From NCBI GenBank assembly GCA_963807065.1, contig CAWDZQ010000004.1, positions 1,240,001 through 1,304,000 on the forward strand: 64,000 bases of DNA, read 5' to 3'. Position 1 is the stretch's first letter. Each line of letters opens with the position of its first letter. The notes below the pieces were generated by a model. That model was not told the origin of the DNA. It saw nothing but the letters and a program-made list of their open reading frames with translations, and did no database searches. This document shows, piece after piece, positions 9,601-17,279 of the stretch. This DNA comes from CAWAND01 sp963807065. Its GTDB lineage: Bacteria > Chloroflexota > Anaerolineae > Anaerolineales > E44-bin32. The translations under genes and the position numbers were made by a program.

Positions 9601-9847
9601 TGTGACTGGGCTCAGACGGCAAATCGGCCCCGGATTCAGGGGCATCCAATGATTCGGCGAACCATCCACCCGTCAGGTCTGGCGATCCCGTCGGGTGGCG
9701 GTAGGGGGAGAGGCGTTCTTGCTCGACCGGCGCTTCGGAGTCCGGCTCCAGGAGTCTGCGGAATCGCTGTGAAGGCTCCTCAGATTCCGAAGGCGATGCC
9801 TCCTGCCCCGAGTCCTCGGGGGTCTCGGGATCAAATGTCTCGGTCAT
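6602..9847 (-). CDS. Class A penicillin-binding protein (GT51 + transpeptidase)
   Basis: 1081 aa bifunctional peptidoglycan synthase. Residues 1-145 are a Pro/Glu/Ser-rich cytoplasmic tail, followed by one membrane segment (about 165-190, MTILGLFVLTAVLIAAISFG). The GT51 domain shows EDSGFYSHPGFD (catalytic Glu) and STITQQIARGLL. The transpeptidase domain has SSIKP (SxxK nucleophile), SYN (SxN) and KTGTTNDF (KTG). After it comes a domain with VELTSPGDGSTITSSPVEI, an Ig-like Big_7 type module, and then a Thr-Pro repeat tail (PTPTPTPTPTPTST). The long N-terminal tail and the stalk-like C-terminus make it longer than usual. The -10 box lies 8 nt from the ATG. Confidence 0.93.
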   Translation of the reverse strand: MTETFDPETPEDSGQEASPSESEEPSQRFRRLLEPDSEAPVEQERLSPYRHPTGSPDLTGGWFAESLDAPESGADLPSEPSHKEGPEPASPELPPATQEEDPTGSHKPQHAPPPPGSGETALPQRVPERDTGATRVTPAAYQMPPPPPNTPKGRLSGLSGCGGFLVRMTILGLFVLTAVLIAAISFGVYEYYAVASTLPAVDDLQSKAAQFETTRILDRKGDLLYEILDPNAGRRTYVKLDNISPYMVAATIATEDSGFYSHPGFDPWAIARAIYQNLSEGSQVSGASTITQQIARGLLFTPEERSQRTAIRKIREILLAAEITRRYSKDEILELYLNQNFYGNLAYGVEAAAETYFNTTADKLTLSQASFLAGLPQAPSVYDVFTNRDVTLNRQRQVLSLMLSVSREQGCIFVSNSREPICVTPEEAGAAAAESTNYAFNQPYVQIRYPHWVNYIRSQLEDLYDPQTIYRSGFTVYTTLDPQLQDQAQEIVKAQIDALADKRASDGALVALDPTTGEILAMVGSADFNNAAISGQINMAVQPRQPGSSIKPLTYTAAFEKGWTPATLIWDVPSEFPPSGNPDDPRPPYKPVNYDERFHGPVTARMALANSYNIPAVKTLNFVGVYDDPNTPQADGLVNFAKRMGITTFTRDDYGLSLTLGGGDVTLLQLTGAYAVFANQGVRVPPVAITKIIDHEGNTVYEHQPDPGEQVISPEHAFLMTSILSDNQARTPAFGPNSDLNLPFPVAAKTGTTNDFRDNWTLGYTPDVAIGVWVGNADYTPMVHTSGLTGAAPIWNKVMQAAIQDLTGGNPTAFTRPAGIVDKTICTVSGTEPSEWCPDQRLEFFAHDQLPLPKEDDLWKQAYVDTYSQLLASPDCSDFAEQKLGLNISDPWAKKWIEENDAGKAWAKKYDFTDGDKPVFFVPKDSCTKDSPRPIVELTSPGDGSTITSSPVEIFGRASATGDFKDWIIEYGVGNNPKNYPDIGKGTSKHDQPDKLLEWDVKGIDNGPITLALTVRSKSGGSATVRIRLHVNLPTPTPTPTPTPTSTATPTMTPTPSNTPVPATTAPSATPVPSATLTPAP

Positions 9848-9855
9848 GAGCAGCG

Positions 9856-9861
9856 ATTATA
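9856..9861 (-). promoter_or_regulatory. -10 box (TATAAT) 8 nt before the PBP start
   Basis: A perfect TATAAT on the minus strand with only CGCTGCTC between it and the PBP ATG. No good -35 is visible. It sits just beyond the stop of the upstream MaoC-like gene, so the PBP gene has its own leaderless-type promoter. Confidence 0.5.
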
Positions 9862-9876
9862 GCACGCAGCCGGGGG

Positions 9877-10350
9877 TCAGGCGTGGGGCTCGCTCTGCAC
9901 CATCATGGTCCAATGTCCGCTCATGACGACGTCGTCGTCCTGATTCATAACCTGGACCTTGAGGCTCAGGCTGCCCCCACCCATTCGAGGCACAGGCTTG
10001 GCGGCTTCGACCTCGAGGCTGACATGCACCGTGTCGCCAATGTGGACTGGGCGGCTGAATTTCCAATCGGCGATGTCCCGCCACAAGAGAACCGTGCCTT
10101 CCAAAATGCCCGATCGAACGGCCAGGCCGGATGCCATCGATAGGACGAGCAAGCCGTGGGCGACTCGCTGGCCGAACGAGCCTTGGGCAGCAAAGACTGA
10201 ATCGGTGTGGATGGAATTGAAGTCGCCGCTCAACCCGGCGAAGTTAACGATGTCGGCTTCGGTCACGGTGCGCGCTGCGGTTCCGAACCTCTGACCTACG
10301 CTGAACTCTTCGAAGTACAGGCCCCGTCGGACCATGCCGTCGTCGGCCAT
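9877..10350 (-). CDS. MaoC-like (R)-hydratase family protein
   Basis: 157 aa hot-dog fold protein. The segment NFAGLSGDFNSIHTD carries the hydratase motif D-x4-H, and AHGLLVLSMASGL follows as in (R)-specific enoyl-CoA hydratases and the acyl dehydratases they resemble. It probably acts on a CoA thioester in the cytoplasm. The start at 10350 is chosen because GAGGAGG lies 8 nt upstream; the longer in-frame start at 10377 would put that site inside the gene. No fatty-acid operon surrounds it, so the substrate is open. Confidence 0.88.
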   Translation of the reverse strand: MADDGMVRRGLYFEEFSVGQRFGTAARTVTEADIVNFAGLSGDFNSIHTDSVFAAQGSFGQRVAHGLLVLSMASGLAVRSGILEGTVLLWRDIADWKFSRPVHIGDTVHVSLEVEAAKPVPRMGGGSLSLKVQVMNQDDDVVMSGHWTMMVQSEPHA

Positions 10351-10400
10351 CGTGACACCCTCCTCACGCCTTGCCAAGGTGGCGACATTCTAGCATGCCT

Positions 10401-10429
10401 TTGACCTTTGGAGGCCGGGTTCGTACAAT
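10401..10429 (+). promoter_or_regulatory. Sigma-70 promoter TTGACC-N17-TACAAT, leaderless layout
   Basis: TTGACC (10401-10406) and TACAAT (10424-10429) are 17 nt apart, the ideal spacing. The ATG of the glycosidase begins 6 nt after the -10, which places the transcription start on or beside the start codon. This is the best-supported leaderless case in the window. Confidence 0.7.
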
Positions 10430-10435
10430 GCCTAC

Positions 10436-12832
10436 ATGCCTGTCCAATCTCCTTCTCAAGCCGACCCGCTGCCCCTCATCCTGGCCGCCGACGCACGGTT
10501 CGGAGCAACGGACTACGTGGACGACCAGATCTGGGAACTCGCTCAGTCCACCGGCGATCCGCCCGGTCTGGCGATACAGACCACTTATGGCCTACGGGCG
10601 AGGGGCATGAGCCTTTTCCCGGGGTTTGCCCGGGCGGGAACCACCATGACCGACCCGCGCGCCTTCAGCGAGCCACCGCAGGTCGAAGCCGTCTTTCCCA
10701 ACTACGCCCGCCTCAGACTTTCGCCATGGCCCGATGTCCAGGTCTCGGCTGAATACTGGGTCCCGGACTCGCACACATTGGCGGGGCGTTTTCAACTGGT
10801 CAACTCCGGCGACCGGGGGCAAATCTTCGGCTTCCGGTTGTATACGCTGCTTCGGCCGGATGAAGGGTCGCAGATCATGCGCGAGCGGGTCTTTCGAGGC
10901 GTCTCGGTGCTCAGCGGGGCATCGGGCGGCTTGGCTCCGGTTGTGTTTCTCTCCGGAGGCGCCAGTGTTGAAGCCGCCGCTCATCCCGGGCTGGGGCTGC
11001 GTGTCACGCTGGAACCGGGGGAGACTAGGCAGTTGATCTGGGCACACGCTGGTCTGTCGGACCCTCAGGCCTCCTTCGAACAGGCGCGCACCATCACGGA
11101 ATGCGCCTGGGATGCCGAAATCGCTCGCCTGGAGCTGGTCAATGCGAGCCTGGTGGAAGTGGACTCCGGCAATTCGGATTGGGACCGAGCCTTCCGCTGG
11201 GCGCAGAACACCGCCCTGAAATCGCTGGTCGGCCCCACGCGTTATCTCCCATTCCCGTCGCCCGTCACCTCCCGGCAACCCGATCAGGGCTATTCAGCCA
11301 GCCGCGACGGCCGGGACTACCCACGTCCATGGGCGGGCCAATCGGCGGACACGGCCCTGGCGTTGATTCCTCAGCTGATCCACTCAGCACCTGATCTGGC
11401 TCAAGGCATACTTCGTGATTTTCTTCACAATCCAACCCCGGATGGTAGTCTGGATGCCATGCCCGGGTTGAACGGACAGAGATCAGGGGCCATCTGCCCG
11501 CCGGTCCTGGCCGGGCTGGCGTTGAGAGTCTACAGATCTACCGATGACTTGGAGTTCCTGAGGACGACCCGGCCGGGCTGGGTGGAGGCGCTTCGCGCGT
11601 GGTTCGCTCCCAAGCATGACCGGGACGAAGATGGTTTTCCGGAGTGGGACAACCCCCTGCATGCTATGAACGAAGATTCGCCGACCTTTGCGCGATGGCA
11701 CGCCTGGGCTCAGGGGCTCAACATCGAGTTGTGCGAGACGCCCGACCTGGGATCGTATCTGGTCCATGAGTGCCGGGCCCTTTTGGAAATCGCCCGTTTG
11801 ACCGATGAACACGAAGATGACGAGTGGCTGGAGGCCACGGGGCGATTTCTTCGAGATCGACTGGAGGCTGGCTGGTCGGACGATCTGCATGCGTACCTGC
11901 CGGTAGACCGCGACAAGCACTCATCCCCCGCCGGGTCGGATGTCGTTCGCAAGCGCGGGTCTTTCTCCCATATATTCAAGGGGCGCTACGAGGTCCCGGT
12001 ACGTTTGATCTTCCGCTGTTTCGGACCAGAGTCTGAGGCCAGGAAGCTCAAACTTCGCATCTACGGGCGCAGCCGGCGTGGGCGGAGCCGAATTGAGCGG
12101 CTGAGCACTCGCCATGTGCAGTGGTTCTGGGACTTTGGGACCGTGACCACGGCCAAGACCTATGTCGAGATCACCCAGGTTGAAGTCGTGGGACTGAGCG
12201 ATGATTTTGAGACCGAGGTACGGGTGGCCGATTTCACACGTCTGGAGGCCGGCTCGATGCTGCCGCTGTGGGCAGGCGTGCCGGGCCCCGAGCGTGCCCA
12301 TGAGCTTATTAAAGGCACTTTGACCGTCCCGGAGCAATTCTGGCGTCGCTTCGGCATTCCCCGTTGTTCGGCGGATGACCCGGCATACGATCCGGACAGC
12401 CGGTTGGTAGCCTGTGGTGTGAGTGCAGTGCAGAACTGCCTGCTGGCCGAAGGGCTTCTGGCCTATGGCCGACGCCAAGAGGCGGCTGAGGTCTTTCGCC
12501 GGTTAATGTCGGCCATGACCCAATCGCTCTCGCGCGATAACGCCTTTCGCTCCGTCTACCATCCGGACAAACCCGGCGGGTCAGGCGAGCGGGAGGAAAT
12601 CGTGGGCATCGCACCGATGCACCTCTTCTTAGACCTGGTTGGGGTTCGGCTGATCACGCCCACCAAGCTTCGTCTCGAAGGCCGAAACCCGTTCGACTCC
12701 CCGGTCCATATCTACTGGCGTGGCCTGGAGATAACTCGTGTGGGCGACCGCAGCGAGATCTCCTTCCCCAACGGGCAGCAGGTGTCCACCCAAGGCGAAA
12801 CACCGAGCATCGTGGAACAGCTCAAGCCGTAG
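10436..12832 (+). CDS. Six-hairpin glycosidase-like protein (GH63/GH37-like)
   Basis: 798 aa, no signal peptide, so probably cytoplasmic. The N-terminal 230 residues look like a beta-sandwich cap (VEAVFPNYARLRLSPWPDVQ). The rest is helix-rich with repeated (alpha/alpha) signatures: DWDRAFRWAQNTALKSL, DRDEDGFPEWDNPLHA and EDEWLEATGRFLRDRLEAG. The acidic loop DRDEDGFPEWDNP resembles active-site loops of trehalase/GH63-type clan-G enzymes. A segment near 510-630 (RLIFRCFGPESEARKLKLRI) looks like an inserted beta domain. The substrate is unknown; alpha-linked oligosaccharides are a family-based guess. Confidence 0.65.
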   Translation: MPVQSPSQADPLPLILAADARFGATDYVDDQIWELAQSTGDPPGLAIQTTYGLRARGMSLFPGFARAGTTMTDPRAFSEPPQVEAVFPNYARLRLSPWPDVQVSAEYWVPDSHTLAGRFQLVNSGDRGQIFGFRLYTLLRPDEGSQIMRERVFRGVSVLSGASGGLAPVVFLSGGASVEAAAHPGLGLRVTLEPGETRQLIWAHAGLSDPQASFEQARTITECAWDAEIARLELVNASLVEVDSGNSDWDRAFRWAQNTALKSLVGPTRYLPFPSPVTSRQPDQGYSASRDGRDYPRPWAGQSADTALALIPQLIHSAPDLAQGILRDFLHNPTPDGSLDAMPGLNGQRSGAICPPVLAGLALRVYRSTDDLEFLRTTRPGWVEALRAWFAPKHDRDEDGFPEWDNPLHAMNEDSPTFARWHAWAQGLNIELCETPDLGSYLVHECRALLEIARLTDEHEDDEWLEATGRFLRDRLEAGWSDDLHAYLPVDRDKHSSPAGSDVVRKRGSFSHIFKGRYEVPVRLIFRCFGPESEARKLKLRIYGRSRRGRSRIERLSTRHVQWFWDFGTVTTAKTYVEITQVEVVGLSDDFETEVRVADFTRLEAGSMLPLWAGVPGPERAHELIKGTLTVPEQFWRRFGIPRCSADDPAYDPDSRLVACGVSAVQNCLLAEGLLAYGRRQEAAEVFRRLMSAMTQSLSRDNAFRSVYHPDKPGGSGEREEIVGIAPMHLFLDLVGVRLITPTKLRLEGRNPFDSPVHIYWRGLEITRVGDRSEISFPNGQQVSTQGETPSIVEQLKP

Positions 12833-12848
12833 GCAAGCCATCTGATGC

Positions 12849-13016
12849 TATAATCCCGGCGCCAGCGGGGACGGGCGAACCCTTCCTCTACCATTCTGGA
12901 AGAAGTCGGGGCACAATGCTGTGGGACGATCCTCCCGGAGAGGGGAGCCCATAGGCTCAAGCCAGAGAGGCTAGGAGTGCGGGAAGTGCGCCGGCTGATG
13001 AGGGGTTGTTCGACGC
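12849..13016 (+). promoter_or_regulatory. -10 box and long foldable leader of the antiporter gene
   Basis: TATAAT at 12849-12854 is followed by about 155 nt before the ATG at 13017, unusually long for this window. The leader holds GGGGACGGGCGAACCC, a GAGCC-CATA-GGCTC hairpin and an AGGGG ribosome site 11 nt before the ATG. The downstream genes look c-di-AMP linked, so a ydaO-type (c-di-AMP) or other riboswitch is worth testing. The conserved ydaO core was not confidently recognised by eye. Confidence 0.4.
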
Positions 13017-14906
13017 ATGGATGAACTGGTTCAGATCGAACTGCTGATCCTCGAGCTGCTGCTGATCGTGTCTGTGGTGGCGGTAGCTGTCCGCCATTTT
13101 CGGATTCCGTACACGGTGGCACTTGTTCTGGCGGGCTTGGCGCTCTCTCTCCGCTCACCGTTGGGAATCGAACTCACCCCCGATCTGATCCTCTCACTTT
13201 TCATCCCCCCGCTGGTCTTCGAAGCCGCCGTCCACATCAACCTCAACAAGCTCCGCGAAAACTTGACCGCCATCATCCTGCTCGCCGTGCCGGGCGTGAT
13301 CCTGACCATGCTCCTGGTGGGGGCGATTGTGTCATGGGGGGTGGGCCTGCCGATCCAGCTTGCGCTGGTGTTTGGGGCCCTGATCGCCGCCACCGACCCG
13401 GTCTCGGTGGTGGCGATTTTCCGCAAACTCGGGGCCCCGAAGCGGCTGGAGGTGCTGCTCGAAGGCGAGAGCTTGTTCAACGATGGCACGGCCATCGTCA
13501 TCTTCAATCTGGCGGTGGTGGCCTACCTGACGGGGGAGTTCGATTGGTTCCAGGGGACGGTGGGATTCGTGCGGGTGGCCGGGGGCGGCCTGGTGGTGGG
13601 GCTGGCGCTCGGCTGGCTGGCTTCGCGCCTGATTGCCAGGATCGATGATCATCTGGTCGAGACGACTCTCACCACCGTGCTCGCCTTTGGTTCGTTTCTG
13701 GTCGCCGAACACATGTTGCATGTCAGCGGCGTCCTGGCTGTGGTGGCGGCCGGTCTGATCAATGGCAATATCGGTCCGCAAGGGATGTCGCCAACCACGC
13801 GCATCGTGGTGGTCAACTTCTGGGAATATGTGGCTTTTCTGGCCAACTCGGCAGTGTTCTTGCTTATCGGTCTTGATATTGAAATCCCGGCGCTGCTGGC
13901 AAATCTCAGCGCCATCGTATGGGCGATCATTGCCATCCTGGTGGCCAGAGCCATCACCATCTACGGCTTATCACGCTTGGGAAGAGGCATGCCGCCCCGA
14001 TGGAGGCATGTGCTCTATTGGGGGGGCCTGCGGGGAGCTATCGCCCTGGCCCTTGCCCTGAGCCTGTCGCCGCAGTTCGGAGACGCCCGACAGACTTTGA
14101 TCATGATGACCTTCGGGGTGGTGTTGTTCACCCTGCTGGTGCAGGGACTCAGCATGGGGGGCTTGGTCCGCCGCCTGGGGGTCATCACCGTGTCGGACCA
14201 GCAACGAGAATACGAAAGGCGCCATGCGCGTGCACTGGCAGCCCAAGCCAGCTATGATCACATCGATCGCATGCACCGCCAGGGGCTGATCTCGGCCCAT
14301 ACCTGGGAGGTACTTAAGCCAACTCTCCAGCGTCGAGGTGAAGCCTTAAAGGAGGCCGTCCAAGAGGTTCTCCATAATGTGCCCCAGCTCGAGATCGAAG
14401 AAATGCAGAGCGCACGCAGAGAAATGCTCCGGTCGCAGCGCAGCACCCTGGCGAACCTTAGGAGGGATGGCGTGGTCTCGGAGGAGATCTACACAGATCT
14501 TGTTACCGAGATCGATCTTGCCCTAGAGTCGGGTGTGGACATGTGGTCCCGTTATCTGATCGCCTCCGGGCACAAGCCCAACATCACCCACCTGGTGAGT
14601 GCCGTGGTCCAGGACGAAGACACCGAGTTGGTGAGCAATGCGCTGGCGATGCGCGGCATCCCCTCGACGCGCATCCAGAGCAAGGGTGGTCTGCTCAATC
14701 GGGCCAATCACATGTTCATGGTCGGGGTTCCGGATGGTCACCTGGAAGAGGTCGTCGAGGCAATTCAAGATGCCACGACGGCCAGGGTGCGTTACCTCGA
14801 GCATCCCATGACCGAGCTGGGGGCGCCGCTGGCGGCGGACCGGGCGGTTGAAATTCAAGGGGCGACGGTGTTCGTCTTCGACGTCGACCGATACGAGGAA
14901 ATCTAA
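13017..14906 (+). CDS. CPA1 (NhaP-type) cation/H+ antiporter with C-terminal DarA-like domain
   Basis: 629 aa. About 12 membrane segments fill residues 1-395, with the CPA1 signatures ATDPVSVVAIF (ion-binding Asp) and EGESLFNDGTAIV. Then comes a charged helical linker (about 400-520). The last 110 residues (from HKPNITHLVSAVVQDEDTE) read like a CdAMP_rec/DarA domain: TRIQSKGGLLNRANHMFMVG aligns with TRLASTGGFFRRGNTTLMIG of the next gene, and both end in a (V/A)TVFV(F/L) strand. Thr28, Gly35 and Asn41 (PstA numbering) are kept, while Arg26 and Phe36 are changed. The likely job is K+ or Na+ efflux gated by a nucleotide, probably c-di-AMP. The fusion is seen directly; the ligand is inferred. Confidence 0.85.
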   Translation: MDELVQIELLILELLLIVSVVAVAVRHFRIPYTVALVLAGLALSLRSPLGIELTPDLILSLFIPPLVFEAAVHINLNKLRENLTAIILLAVPGVILTMLLVGAIVSWGVGLPIQLALVFGALIAATDPVSVVAIFRKLGAPKRLEVLLEGESLFNDGTAIVIFNLAVVAYLTGEFDWFQGTVGFVRVAGGGLVVGLALGWLASRLIARIDDHLVETTLTTVLAFGSFLVAEHMLHVSGVLAVVAAGLINGNIGPQGMSPTTRIVVVNFWEYVAFLANSAVFLLIGLDIEIPALLANLSAIVWAIIAILVARAITIYGLSRLGRGMPPRWRHVLYWGGLRGAIALALALSLSPQFGDARQTLIMMTFGVVLFTLLVQGLSMGGLVRRLGVITVSDQQREYERRHARALAAQASYDHIDRMHRQGLISAHTWEVLKPTLQRRGEALKEAVQEVLHNVPQLEIEEMQSARREMLRSQRSTLANLRRDGVVSEEIYTDLVTEIDLALESGVDMWSRYLIASGHKPNITHLVSAVVQDEDTELVSNALAMRGIPSTRIQSKGGLLNRANHMFMVGVPDGHLEEVVEAIQDATTARVRYLEHPMTELGAPLAADRAVEIQGATVFVFDVDRYEEI

Positions 14907-14908
14907 CA

Positions 14909-15175
14909 GTGAAACTTATGATTGTCGTGTTGACGGATGATGACGCCGATGCAGTGCTGAAGGCCCTGCTGGAGGCGGAATACAGGGTTACGAGACTGGC
15001 CTCAACCGGGGGGTTCTTCCGCCGCGGCAATACCACGCTGATGATCGGGACAGAAGCTGGGCGCGTGGATCGGGCGTTGGAAGTGATCCGTCATACAACC
15101 CAGACCCCGGGTGGCGACGAGGGGCGGCGGGCCACGGTGTTTGTCCTCAAACTGGCGGATTACCAGCAGGTCTGA
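14909..15175 (+). CDS. darA: Cyclic di-AMP receptor, DarA/PstA (CdAMP_rec) family
   Basis: 88 aa PII-like protein that starts with GTG two nt after the antiporter stop, so the two are co-translated. It carries the DarA signature with residues at the numbered PstA positions: Arg26, Thr28, Gly35, Phe36 and Asn41 in RVTRLASTGGFFRRGNTT. The family binds c-di-AMP at trimer interfaces and acts through protein partners. The B-loop (about residues 66-76, TTQTPGGDEGRR) is shorter than in Firmicute PstA. Next to an antiporter carrying a related domain, a natural model is mixed assembly or a soluble competitor for the same ligand. Confidence 0.9.
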   Translation: MKLMIVVLTDDDADAVLKALLEAEYRVTRLASTGGFFRRGNTTLMIGTEAGRVDRALEVIRHTTQTPGGDEGRRATVFVLKLADYQQV

Positions 15176-15181
15176 AGGCTA

Positions 15182-15239
15182 GCAGGCGTCGCCTGCCGAG
15201 CTGCAGACCCTTCCTTGCGCCGCGGGCCGCTGGCGGCGC
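15182..15239. terminator. Two GC hairpins between convergent genes
   Basis: GCAGGC-GTC-GCCTGC (15182-15196) follows the darA stop, and GCGCCGC...GCGGCGC (15217-15239) lies just before the convergent flavin reductase end. Neither has a clear T-tract, so they could be factor-dependent or bidirectional ends. Confidence 0.4.
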
Positions 15240-15244
15240 GTAGT

Positions 15245-15730
15245 TCATTCAGCCAGGCGGTGATAGTGCTGATCGTGGTAGACCAGTGGCGGGGCCTGGC
15301 GCAGGATCCTGGCCTCGGTGACTTGGCCAATGATAACCGTGCTGGAACCCCCAGGGTGAGTGGCTGTCACCCGGCAGTCCACGTAAGCGAGCGAGCCTTC
15401 GGGAATCGGGCAGCCGCTCGCCGTGGTGATTACAGATAGCGCCTCGAACTGGTCCATGAACTCGCCTTGTCGGCCAGCAAATCGGTCGGAAACCTGCCCT
15501 TGGTCTTCGGCCAGGATGGCCGCCGCAAAGGCACCGGAGTTCAGGATCATGTCGTGCGTGCGCGAACTGGTGTCGATGCACACCAACACCAAGGGGGGAT
15601 CCAGGGCGACCGATGTGAACGAACTGACGGTCATGCCGTGGTGGTTGCCCTCAAAGTGGGACGTCACCAGCGCCACGCCCGACGTCCAGGAACGCATCAT
15701 TTCCCGCAAGTCTTCCGGTTGAAACGTCAT
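15245..15730 (-). CDS. Flavin reductase-like FMN-binding protein
   Basis: 161 aa. The split-barrel flavin reductase pattern is clear: MRSWTSGVALVTS, GMTVSSFTSVALDPPLVLVC, then DRFAG and a GQV strand near the end. These proteins bind FMN and pass electrons from NAD(P)H to free flavin or to a partner monooxygenase. Its ATG overlaps the stop of the upstream metalloenzyme gene as ATGA, so it is the last gene of a coupled four-gene set that also holds the putative selenoprotein. No partner oxygenase lies in the operon. Confidence 0.9.
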   Translation of the reverse strand: MTFQPEDLREMMRSWTSGVALVTSHFEGNHHGMTVSSFTSVALDPPLVLVCIDTSSRTHDMILNSGAFAAAILAEDQGQVSDRFAGRQGEFMDQFEALSVITTASGCPIPEGSLAYVDCRVTATHPGGSSTVIIGQVTEARILRQAPPLVYHDQHYHRLAE

Positions 15731-16713
15731 GCTGGATCGTGTCCCTTTCTTTCATGGTCCGAGCCTGTGGTCGGAGATTCCGCCGTCCCGTCGTCACTGA
15801 AAATGATATCCAATACGGCGGGGGCAAACCCCGTCAGATCGGTCAGGCGGTTGGCGAATCGGCGCCGCAAGTCCTCCGGCCCGATCAGCAGCGCCGGCAC
15901 GGGATTGAGCGTGTGGCCGCGGGCACTGAGATCCTCCATGTTCCCGTGGTCTGAGGTGAGCACGATCAGGTCCCGCCGATCCACCCACGCGCCGAGCAGC
16001 CCAGCTAACACCCGGTCGAACGACTCCATCAGCCGCACTGCCGCCTCAAAATCTTGGTGGTGCCCTGCGTAGTCGCTGGCCCAATAGTCGAACCAGCTCA
16101 AATCGTGCGAGGCGGCCAGCTGGGCCATCAGGCGGCCGGCGTCTTCCGCTGAGTAGACGGGCGCTGGCGGGAAGCTCGGCTGGGTGGCCCACCCCTCGCC
16201 CGTGAAATCGGCCGAGAGCGCCCTCCCGGCCTGCAGGTCGTCGAAGGTCATCAGCGGGATACCGGCCGCCGTCACGGCCAGGGGGATGGCGGAGTAAAGA
16301 CGGCGCCCCGAATCAATGGATTGGAAATAGCCGGGAGGATAGGCGTTGAGCAGGACCGCCGCGCCGCCGCGCGCTTTGACCTGCATGAATAGGTTGTCCT
16401 GTCGCAAGATGTCAGCGATGGCCGGATTGGGCTTGGGGCCGTAATGCCCGCCGATCTCGCGCGGGACATTCCGCCCGGTGAGCAAGCTGGCCTGGCCAGA
16501 TGCCGACTGGGGTGTGTTGGGCACGCCCATCTGTGCGTCTACGGCCAGCAATGTGGCCTGCGGCGCCCAAACCGGAGCCACACCGGCCACCATGTGTTGA
16601 CCCAGCAGCAGGCTCTCCAAGGTCGGCATCCTGGCCGACACCAGCGGGTTGTGCTCGGATTCGGCTGACCCCAGGCCGATTCCGTCCAGAAAGAGGAACA
16701 GGAGCCGGCTCAC
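15727..16713 (-). CDS. Alkaline phosphatase/phosphoglycerate mutase-superfamily metalloenzyme
   Basis: About 328 aa. Motifs in order: FLFLDGIGLG (first metal Asp), NTPQSASGQASLLTG (nucleophile region, Ser or Thr), WFDYWASDYAGHHQD (metal ligands) and TSDHGNMED (Asp-His pair). These are the hallmarks of the superfamily that includes cofactor-independent phosphoglycerate mutase and phosphopentomutase. The start chosen is the GTG at 16713, which overlaps the methyltransferase stop as GTGA; a longer ATG start at 16740 is possible. The substrate is unknown. Confidence 0.85.
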   Translation of the reverse strand: MSRLLFLFLDGIGLGSAESEHNPLVSARMPTLESLLLGQHMVAGVAPVWAPQATLLAVDAQMGVPNTPQSASGQASLLTGRNVPREIGGHYGPKPNPAIADILRQDNLFMQVKARGGAAVLLNAYPPGYFQSIDSGRRLYSAIPLAVTAAGIPLMTFDDLQAGRALSADFTGEGWATQPSFPPAPVYSAEDAGRLMAQLAASHDLSWFDYWASDYAGHHQDFEAAVRLMESFDRVLAGLLGAWVDRRDLIVLTSDHGNMEDLSARGHTLNPVPALLIGPEDLRRRFANRLTDLTGFAPAVLDIIFSDDGTAESPTTGSDHERKGHDPA

Positions 16714-17279
16714 GCTCCGCGTTTCTCCAGCGTCAACCAAGCCGAAGCCCGGCCGCGAAACTCACCCTTCTCAATCCCCTTCACCTCGAATGCAGGCGAG
16801 AAAGTCGAGACGACGCCGTCCAGCGAAGGCCATCGACCAGTGGCAAGGTCGTCGATCTGGTAGAAGCTGTACACGAGCAGAGTGCCCCCCGGTTTCAGCC
16901 AGCGATCAACGTTGTCTGCATAGGCCGCACGCGCCTGACCTCGCAGCCCGTGTGAACATCCGAGGTCGAGCGCCATGTCGAATAGTTCGGGCCACTGGAG
17001 CCCCAGGGTAACATCCCCTCGGATGACCTCGGCAGAGAGCCCACGGAGGGCGAGGCGGGTTCGGGCTCTCCAGACGGCGATTTGGGTGAGATCGACTCCC
17101 CAGGCCTCCCAGCCGTGCTCAGCGAAGCAGATCAGGTTGGTGCCCGTTCCGCAGCCCACGTCCAAGGCTTGCCCCGGAGGGTGGCCGGCGAGAAAGGCTT
17201 CAAGTTCGGGAGGAGAAACGCCGCTGTCCCAGGGTGTGTTGCCCAGGAGATAGCGGAGTTCCATTCTCCAGCGGTTCAT
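16710..17279 (-). CDS. Class I SAM-dependent methyltransferase
   Basis: 189 aa. SAM motif I is DVGCGTGTNLICFAEHGW and motif II is GVDLTQIAVWRAR; the acidic loop DMALDLGCSHGL replaces the usual post-motif DxxPY, so a small-molecule substrate is more likely than DNA. It resembles TehB/UbiE-like thiol or metalloid methyltransferases, a fit with a redox operon, but this is inference. Its ATG overlaps the stop of the upstream thioredoxin-like gene as ATGA. Confidence 0.88.
   Translation of the reverse strand: MNRWRMELRYLLGNTPWDSGVSPPELEAFLAGHPPGQALDVGCGTGTNLICFAEHGWEAWGVDLTQIAVWRARTRLALRGLSAEVIRGDVTLGLQWPELFDMALDLGCSHGLRGQARAAYADNVDRWLKPGGTLLVYSFYQIDDLATGRWPSLDGVVSTFSPAFEVKGIEKGEFRGRASAWLTLEKRGA

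Noticed and set aside
12856..12994. CCGGCGC/GCGCCGG as closing helix of a riboswitch
   Set aside because: The 5' arm begins 2 nt after the -10 box, before the expected transcription start, so most of it would not be in the RNA.
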